Notes under the pieces: generated by a model
What the model was told of the DNA's origin: nothing
Databases searched by the model: none
What the model saw: only the letters and a program-made list of their open reading frames with translations
Position numbers and translations under genes: made by a program
From: Prevotella sp.
Lineage (GTDB): Bacteria > Bacteroidota > Bacteroidia > Bacteroidales > Bacteroidaceae
Length of the DNA: 33,998 bases
NCBI GenBank assembly: GCA_017389705.1
Contig: JAFPEE010000230.1
Location: 1 to 33,998 of the forward strand
Reading direction: 5' to 3'
Shown here: piece by piece, positions 28,985 to 33,998 of the stretch
How the letters are laid out: every line of letters begins with the position of its first letter
Numbering within the stretch: the first letter of the stretch is position 1

Positions 28985-30946
28985 ATGATGAAAAAATGGA
29001 TCTTATTAGTGCTTTCACTCGCAGCGACAATAGCAGTGGAAGCAGAGGAGGTGAGCCAGCAAGAGGCTCAGGAGAAGGCTCGTTCCTTCATGATGGAACA
29101 GCATATATCGGATGGTGGCGTACGGCGCGCAGCACAGGGTGGAGAACTGACGTTGGCGGAGACCGACTTAAAGCATCTCTATGCATTTAATATAGAGGGT
29201 GGCGGATTTGTCATCGTGTCGGGCGACGACCGTACGATTCCCGTGTTGGGCTACAGCACAACGGGAACGTTTGACTGGGACCGCATGCCAGAAAGCATGA
29301 AAGGATGGTTGCAGGGCTATGCTAAGGGCATTGCCTCGCTGGGCGACCTGAAGGCAAAAGACGGTAACCCTATAGGCTGGAGCGGCAACAGCAGGAGGGC
29401 CGCCAAGGCTGACCTCGAGACGCTGATGACCACGAAATGGAATCAGACGGAGCCTTATTATAATATGTGTCCCCTCATCAAAGGAGAGCGTTGTGTGACG
29501 GGTTGTACCTGTACCGCAACAGCGCAGGTGATGGCCTATCACAAATGGCCTAAAGAGGCTTGTAAGGAAATTCCCGGCTACAATTTATATGTTTCTGACA
29601 AGGATCCTGATCAGCCGTTAGAGAAGTTGGACCCCGTTGTTTTCCAGTGGGACAAGATGCTGGACGATTATTCGGTGACCCCTGGCACCGCAGAACAACA
29701 GCAAGCCGTAGCCCAGCTGATGCGCTATGCAGGACAAGGTATGAAGATGGGGTATTCACCTTCCTCTTCAGGTTCTGACTCTTATTTGGCTGCTGATGCC
29801 TTGAAACATTATTTCGGTTACGACCAGAGCCTGGTCAGTGTGCCCCGTTGCCTATATAATATCGACGAGTGGGAGAACCTGATTTATACAGAAATTGCAA
29901 ACCGCCGCCCTGTAGTCTATGAGGGTGGAATGCATACGTTTGTCGTTGACGGATATAAGAATGGACTGTTCCACGTCAACTGGGGATGGGGAGGCTATTT
30001 GGACAACTACTTCTCACTGTCGTTGCTCAATCCCGGCAGTTGGGATGGTACGGGAGCAGGAACAGAGGGCATGGATTATTCGACGCCACAGAATGCCATT
30101 ATTGGCGTAAAGCCTGCTAAGGAGGCACAGACCTACGTGACGAATCATCCCAGGGTGTCGTTGGGTACCATGACTATTGATGCAACGGATGCCACCTCTT
30201 TGTCGGTGAGTTACAGTATTGTTGGCCTGAAGTCTGTTTTCAATGTCAAGCTTGCGATGGCTTATAAGACTGCCGATGGAAAACTGACGCCGCTGGCCAG
30301 TCAGGATGCAAAAGGCAGAAATACGCTGCTGGAGACGGTTTACTTTGACGGTAACACGGGCTTTAGCAGTCTGACAGCCCCGACGAAACTGTATCCCGTC
30401 ATCAGCGTGGAAGGCTTTAACGAGTGGAAGATGCTGCTCAGGGAGGATGTCTACGTGACAGCCACCCCGGCAGGCGATGGTAAGGTGACCTTCAGCAAGG
30501 AGGAACTGAAGCTCGAGGTAAAAGAAATCAACTTTCCAGAACCATTGAAGCTGAATGAGGTCAACATGGTTTATATCACCATCCAGAACAATGGCCCCGA
30601 GTACCGAGGCGTCTTCTTGCTGAACCCCACCTATGGCAGTGACACTAAGCCGACGACTGACGACCAAGGCGTACAAGGTGTTTTCCTGCCTGCAGGACAG
30701 CAGACGAAACTCACTTGTATGGTAAAGCCCCAAAAGCTGGGAAAGGTGGTGTATAATGTCGTTACGGAGGACGAACTATTCGTTACCTATTTCAATGCCG
30801 AGGTGGTGCAGTCGACGGGCATCAGCAACATGGCGAACGATGGGCAGGCAGCTTCAGACAAGTATTACAACCTGAATGGTCAGGAAGTGGAGCATCCGTC
30901 AAAGGGCGTCTATATTCACCAAGGCAGAAAGGTGATTGTAGAATAG
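28985..30946 (+). CDS. C10 (streptopain-like) cysteine protease
   Basis: 653 residues from the first ATG of a pair at 28985/28988, giving signal peptide MMKKWILLVLSLAATIAVEA. A longer in-frame start at 28853 would read through the promoter. Residues 20-125 are a Spi-type inhibitory prodomain (VSQQEAQEKARSF, LYAFNIEGGGFVIVSGDD, IPVLGYS). The mature C10 domain has the catalytic C174 in TGCTCTATAQVMAYHKWP, H317 in GGMHTFVVDGY, and NWGWGG. A C-terminal half of about 300 residues has immunoglobulin-like character. The last segment (YYNLNGQEVEHPSKGVYI) resembles a type IX secretion sorting tail. The enzyme would be secreted as a zymogen and degrade extracellular protein. It converges with the MG2-like gene across only 21 bases with no terminator seen. 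Confidence 0.93.
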   Translation: MMKKWILLVLSLAATIAVEAEEVSQQEAQEKARSFMMEQHISDGGVRRAAQGGELTLAETDLKHLYAFNIEGGGFVIVSGDDRTIPVLGYSTTGTFDWDRMPESMKGWLQGYAKGIASLGDLKAKDGNPIGWSGNSRRAAKADLETLMTTKWNQTEPYYNMCPLIKGERCVTGCTCTATAQVMAYHKWPKEACKEIPGYNLYVSDKDPDQPLEKLDPVVFQWDKMLDDYSVTPGTAEQQQAVAQLMRYAGQGMKMGYSPSSSGSDSYLAADALKHYFGYDQSLVSVPRCLYNIDEWENLIYTEIANRRPVVYEGGMHTFVVDGYKNGLFHVNWGWGGYLDNYFSLSLLNPGSWDGTGAGTEGMDYSTPQNAIIGVKPAKEAQTYVTNHPRVSLGTMTIDATDATSLSVSYSIVGLKSVFNVKLAMAYKTADGKLTPLASQDAKGRNTLLETVYFDGNTGFSSLTAPTKLYPVISVEGFNEWKMLLREDVYVTATPAGDGKVTFSKEELKLEVKEINFPEPLKLNEVNMVYITIQNNGPEYRGVFLLNPTYGSDTKPTTDDQGVQGVFLPAGQQTKLTCMVKPQKLGKVVYNVVTEDELFVTYFNAEVVQSTGISNMANDGQAASDKYYNLNGQEVEHPSKGVYIHQGRKVIVE

Positions 30947-30967
30947 CCGTTTCGTGCTGGTTGCGGT

Positions 30968-32686
30968 TTATTCGATGACCTGTTGATGATGCACCACGGT
31001 GCCGTCGTCGCTGACGCCTTCCAATGTCACGAGGTAGCGCCTGGAGACGTCGGAGGCGTAGAAGCGGACGGTGGCCTTACCGTTGGCATCGGTCTCGACC
31101 TTCGGATTCCAATAGAGTGTGGTGCGATGGTCAGGGCGCGTATCAGCGCGCTTGTCCGTGTATTGTGGCGAGTAGAACTCGACGGGCCAGCGGTAGCCTA
31201 ACTGTCGCACACTGGCAAAGGAGAGACGATCCTTCGCCCTTGCCCTGACAATTTCCGAGCCGTCTTTCAAGAAGATAAACAGCACGCCAGGCACCTTTCC
31301 CGAATAGGATACGGGACGCACACCAAAGAGTCCGTTGATGGCATTATTAGGCGTAAAATACTCAATAGAGCGAATATCGGTAGGAGGGAGACTTAGTATA
31401 TAGCTATGTTCTTCTGTAGACTCCACAAAGTTGTCTAAATACACCTTCACTCCTGCACGGTCAGGAGTCGTGATATACTGATCGCCAACGCCATTAGTTT
31501 TGATACGCATGCCTAGCGATGTCAGCAGTTGCTGCATAGTAGCTGCTCGCTCGATGCGCGGGTCGCCCTCTTGGAAACCTCGTGGCGCCTCTATGCTCAT
31601 GAAGTTGCTCTTGAGTGGCTTCTGCATTTTACCGATCTTCAGCACTTCAGGCAACTCGATGTAGCTTTCGCGGTTGTACATCTGCTGTGTCTGGGCCTGC
31701 GTGCGGAAGGCAGCGAGGTCTGGACTATCGGTCAGCTGATAGTGAGGCAGCGTCACCTTAGGGAATGTCAGCGAGTCGATCTTCAACTCTACGAACGATG
31801 TCTTTCCGCTGCGCCTTGTTCCCTCCATTTGGAACGTGGTGCCTTCAGGGTTGTCTACCGCTACAGCGAAACGAATACTATCGCCCAGCTCGAACTCCCA
31901 TTGCTGTCCCGTACGGCCATTGACCACTAACAGGTGGGGCTTCTTGATGCGCTGACCGAGACTGCCCTTCACACGCCCTGTGATGAGCTGCTCTTCCTGA
32001 TAGGGGAAGGTGATGCTGGTGATGGTGTCTGGCAGGTTGCTGAGCTGCTGGCGCAACAGGTTTTGGCGGATGTCGCCAAACAGGCTGTCGGGCTTCACCA
32101 CGTCGTAGTCGGTCACAGAGAGGGCATAGATGCCATGAAGCGGATTCCCATCCTTGTCACGAACATCAATGTCGAGCGTCATGGGAGCTCTGTCGGTAGC
32201 CGCTTCCCCGCTAATGGTTGCTCTGCCACCATATTGAGAGAGCAATTCTGCAGCTATGCGATGTCCCCGTGCTCGTCCTCCACCCACCACTGTCAATGGC
32301 TGATAGCAGAACCGCTCTACAGGGAAGTTGCGCATCCATTGGGTGTAGGCCACTAAGGTATAGACACCTCCTTTGATTTCTTTGGGCAACAATAGGGCAT
32401 TGGCAAAGATGCCATCCTCGTCCGAACGTATCATCATACGCTGCATCAGCGTATAGGCCTCTTGGTTGTGCAGTTCGACATAGACAAAGCGCGACCTACT
32501 GACAGGCTCGTTTGTCGCAGCGTCCAACAGGTGGGCTCGCAGCCACACCGTGTCGCCAGCGGCATAGTACGGCTTGTCGGTCTGCAGGTAGATGCGCTCC
32601 TGAGGCACTGCGTCGCGGGCGATAGTCTGTGCTCCCGCTGGCAGCAGCGTAAGAACAAATACAATAAGGTATAACAGTCGTTTCAT
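30968..32686 (-). CDS. MG2-domain envelope protein (paralogue 1)
   Basis: 572 residues with a signal peptide (MKRLLYLIVFVLTLLPAGA). Residues about 25-130 are an alpha-2-macroglobulin MG2-like domain (ERIYLQTDKPYYAAGDTVWL, GVYTLVAYTQWMRNF). Further immunoglobulin-like modules follow (APMTLDIDVRDKDGNPLHG). A region near 430-490 resembles a TonB-receptor plug (VYLDNFVES, IRSIEYFTPNNAINGLFG). The C-terminal domain reads YWNPKVETDANGKATVRF. Large exported proteins of this type are common in Bacteroidota; their role is not established. The C-terminal 60 residues are almost identical to the neighbouring paralogue. The start codon lies five bases after a TACCTTTG box and 20 bases after the upstream gene. 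Confidence 0.75.
   Translation of the reverse strand: MKRLLYLIVFVLTLLPAGAQTIARDAVPQERIYLQTDKPYYAAGDTVWLRAHLLDAATNEPVSRSRFVYVELHNQEAYTLMQRMMIRSDEDGIFANALLLPKEIKGGVYTLVAYTQWMRNFPVERFCYQPLTVVGGGRARGHRIAAELLSQYGGRATISGEAATDRAPMTLDIDVRDKDGNPLHGIYALSVTDYDVVKPDSLFGDIRQNLLRQQLSNLPDTITSITFPYQEEQLITGRVKGSLGQRIKKPHLLVVNGRTGQQWEFELGDSIRFAVAVDNPEGTTFQMEGTRRSGKTSFVELKIDSLTFPKVTLPHYQLTDSPDLAAFRTQAQTQQMYNRESYIELPEVLKIGKMQKPLKSNFMSIEAPRGFQEGDPRIERAATMQQLLTSLGMRIKTNGVGDQYITTPDRAGVKVYLDNFVESTEEHSYILSLPPTDIRSIEYFTPNNAINGLFGVRPVSYSGKVPGVLFIFLKDGSEIVRARAKDRLSFASVRQLGYRWPVEFYSPQYTDKRADTRPDHRTTLYWNPKVETDANGKATVRFYASDVSRRYLVTLEGVSDDGTVVHHQQVIE
31004..31175 (-). repeat. Near-identical paralogue block, copy 1
   Basis: About 170 bases encoding the C-terminal strand-rich end of paralogue 1 match 32743-32914 at the 3' end of paralogue 2, offset by 1739 bases. 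The first 130 bases differ at only about five positions, whereas the rest of the two genes is much more diverged. The contrast suggests gene conversion or very strong constraint. Confidence 0.8.
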
Positions 32687-32691
32687 TGTTG

Positions 32692-32699
32692 CAAAGGTA
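32692..32699 (-). promoter_or_regulatory. -7 box directly before paralogue 1
   Basis: TACCTTTG on the minus strand ends five bases before the ATG at 32686. It lies in the 20-base gap after the paralogue 2 stop. If used, the transcript would be essentially leaderless. A consensus -33 at the normal distance is not clear. Confidence 0.5.
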
Positions 32700-32706
32700 A
32701 TAAGAA

Positions 32707-33998
32707 TTATTCAATAATCGTTTGTTTGTGGATAATAATTCCGTCGTCGCTGACGCCTTCCAGTGTCACGAGGTAGCGCTTGGAGACGTCGGAGGCGTAG
32801 AAGCGGACGGTGGCCTTACCGTTGGCATCGGTCTCGACCTTCGGATTCCAATAGAGCGTGGTGCGGTGGTCGGGGCGTGTCTTCTGACTCTTGTCCGTGT
32901 ATTGCGGAGAATAGAAGTCAACGTTTGGTTTCCATCCTTGTTGCTGTACGGTAGCCATTGACAGGGGGCGGAATATCCTACCGTGTAGCCCCGGCTTCTG
33001 ACGAACAAGCAGCAAACCGCTGGTAGAGACGTTCCAGCCGTAGATGGTCATGTGGGCGGCTCCGACATGGTCGAACCATTCGATGGACTCAATGGCCTGG
33101 GGCTGAAGCATCAGTAATTCCTCCACGTTGCTACGAAACTCGTCGATGAAAATGACTGGACCTTGCATCGCTCGCGTAACTGTGCCTGAGCGGTATCTGA
33201 TTTGTAACTCGCCATTGGCATCACGATAGACGGGAATACCTAAGGTGCTGAGCAGAATCTCCATCGAGTAGAAATTGTTGAGCAAGGGGTCGTCATCATA
33301 AAAAGCACGGAAGGGAGGAACGCCCATCAGATTCGTAGGCTTGTGCTGGCGCTTCTTCTCCTTGACCACCTCTGGCAGTTCTATCTCTCGGTCTATGCTG
33401 CCGTACATCACCTGCTCCTTGGCTTGCTTATTAAACCCGTCGGGAATATCAAGCTTTTGGATGGACCACTGAGGAACATGCAGCTGAGGATAGGATATTG
33501 TATCGATATTCAGTTGTACAAGGCTGGTGCTGCCCGTCCGACGCATACCTTCTAACACATACGTCGTGCCGTCAGGGAAGTCGAGGCCGTTGATAGTAAA
33601 TCGGCTGCTGTCGCCCAGCTCAAAGGTGGTGCGGAAACCCGTATCAGGACGGAAGAGCATCAGTTTCGGATGCTTTACCTTTTTAAAGATGGTACCGCGA
33701 ATGGAGCCGGAGATGGTCTGTGAGGTCTGGAAGCCATAGTCAATTTCGGGAAACCTCCCGCTGAGCATGTTGGCCAGCGAATAGTCAGCAGGCTGCTGAG
33801 AGAGAGACTTGTCAATCGCAGGTTGTAAGGTATCGGGCTGCACCACGTCGTAGTCAGTGACGGAGAACGAGAAATTGCCGTAGAGCGGAGTGCCGTCAGC
33901 ATCAGCAACGTCAATGTTCAGCTCCATCGGGTCGTTATTGCTTTGTGCCTTGCCACTGATGGTGACTTGTGCGTCCTTGCCCTCGACGTTCGTCTGGC
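32707..33998 (-). CDS. MG2-like envelope protein (paralogue 2), 5' cut
   Basis: The frame is open to the right window edge, giving at least 430 residues. The first visible ones (VTISGKAQSNNDPMELNIDV) align with ATISGEAATDRAPMTLDIDV of paralogue 1, so the true start and the MG2 domain lie beyond the window. The internal ATG at 33927 is not the start. A plug-like segment is seen (VIFIDEFRSN, AIESIEWFDHVGAAHMTIYG), and the C-terminal domain is shared with paralogue 1. It is 20 bases upstream of paralogue 1 on the same strand, so the two are probably co-transcribed tandem duplicates. Confidence 0.75.
   Translation of the reverse strand, partial: QTNVEGKDAQVTISGKAQSNNDPMELNIDVADADGTPLYGNFSFSVTDYDVVQPDTLQPAIDKSLSQQPADYSLANMLSGRFPEIDYGFQTSQTISGSIRGTIFKKVKHPKLMLFRPDTGFRTTFELGDSSRFTINGLDFPDGTTYVLEGMRRTGSTSLVQLNIDTISYPQLHVPQWSIQKLDIPDGFNKQAKEQVMYGSIDREIELPEVVKEKKRQHKPTNLMGVPPFRAFYDDDPLLNNFYSMEILLSTLGIPVYRDANGELQIRYRSGTVTRAMQGPVIFIDEFRSNVEELLMLQPQAIESIEWFDHVGAAHMTIYGWNVSTSGLLLVRQKPGLHGRIFRPLSMATVQQQGWKPNVDFYSPQYTDKSQKTRPDHRTTLYWNPKVETDANGKATVRFYASDVSKRYLVTLEGVSDDGIIIHKQTIIE
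32743..32914 (-). repeat. Near-identical paralogue block, copy 2
   Basis: The counterpart of 31004-31175, at the 3' end of paralogue 2. Both encode TRPDHRTTLYWNPKVETDAN and the following strand region with nearly the same codons. Confidence 0.8.

Overview
The window reads as a Bacteroidota chromosome, most likely a Prevotella-like member of the Prevotellaceae. Five kinds of evidence point that way. Several genes sit behind the Bacteroidota promoter box TAnnTTTG (seen as TACCTTTG at 31-38, 2589-2596, 19915-19922, 28887-28894, 28947-28954 and 32692-32699). There is a one-protein hybrid two-component regulator (HTCS). There are PCMD-type lipoproteins and BspA-like leucine-rich repeats. Secreted proteases end in short C-terminal tails of the kind common in Prevotella. 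The density of exported glycosidases is high. No rRNA, tRNA, CRISPR array, integrase or insertion sequence was seen.

Layout. Positions 1-601 hold no convincing complete gene, only a promoter running off the left edge and two copies of a 74-bp direct repeat. Next come a minus-strand pair, a PCMD lipoprotein (1375-2550) and a small outer-membrane barrel (602-1357). A long plus-strand operon runs from 2909 to 19852: an unassigned exported glycosidase-like protein, a 1291-residue fusion (five-bladed-propeller glycosidase, GH2, malectin), a cytidylate-kinase-like protein, a GH2 beta-galactosidase-like enzyme, the HTCS regulator, a GH67 alpha-glucuronidase and a papain-fold protease. After 5695 these genes are separated by at most 13 bases or overlap. 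A GH115 alpha-glucuronidase (19950-22424) has its own promoter and converges, with a 35-bp overlap, on a minus-strand GH95 enzyme. Then come a BspA-like LRR protein, an S28/S37-type secreted serine peptidase (both minus) and a divergent C10 streptopain-like protease (plus). Two tandem minus-strand MG2-like envelope paralogues close the window; the last is cut by the right edge.

How the genes fit together. GH67 and GH115 both remove (4-O-methyl)glucuronic acid from xylan: GH67 from the ends of oligosaccharides, GH115 also from internal positions. With GH2, propeller-type and GH95 enzymes the cluster looks suited to trimming decorated glucurono(arabino)xylan, with the HTCS sensing an oligosaccharide in the periplasm. 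No SusC/SusD pair or endoxylanase is in the window, so this is an incomplete polysaccharide-utilisation locus or an auxiliary side-chain cluster.

The most unusual signal is in the repeats. Heptanucleotide (7-bp) tracts occur at five places. One is a 17-copy array directly upstream of the fusion gene. Its reverse complement is built into that gene's signal peptide. A 5-copy AACGTTC tract lies inside the first glycosidase gene. A degenerate tract sits exactly where the beta-galactosidase lacks a normal domain. A short one lies at the barrel/lipoprotein junction. Other palindromic elements are also spliced in frame into the fusion gene. Separately, two arrays of exactly four 22-bp units, inverted relative to each other, lie about 100-125 bp upstream of genes starting at 2909 and 26941.
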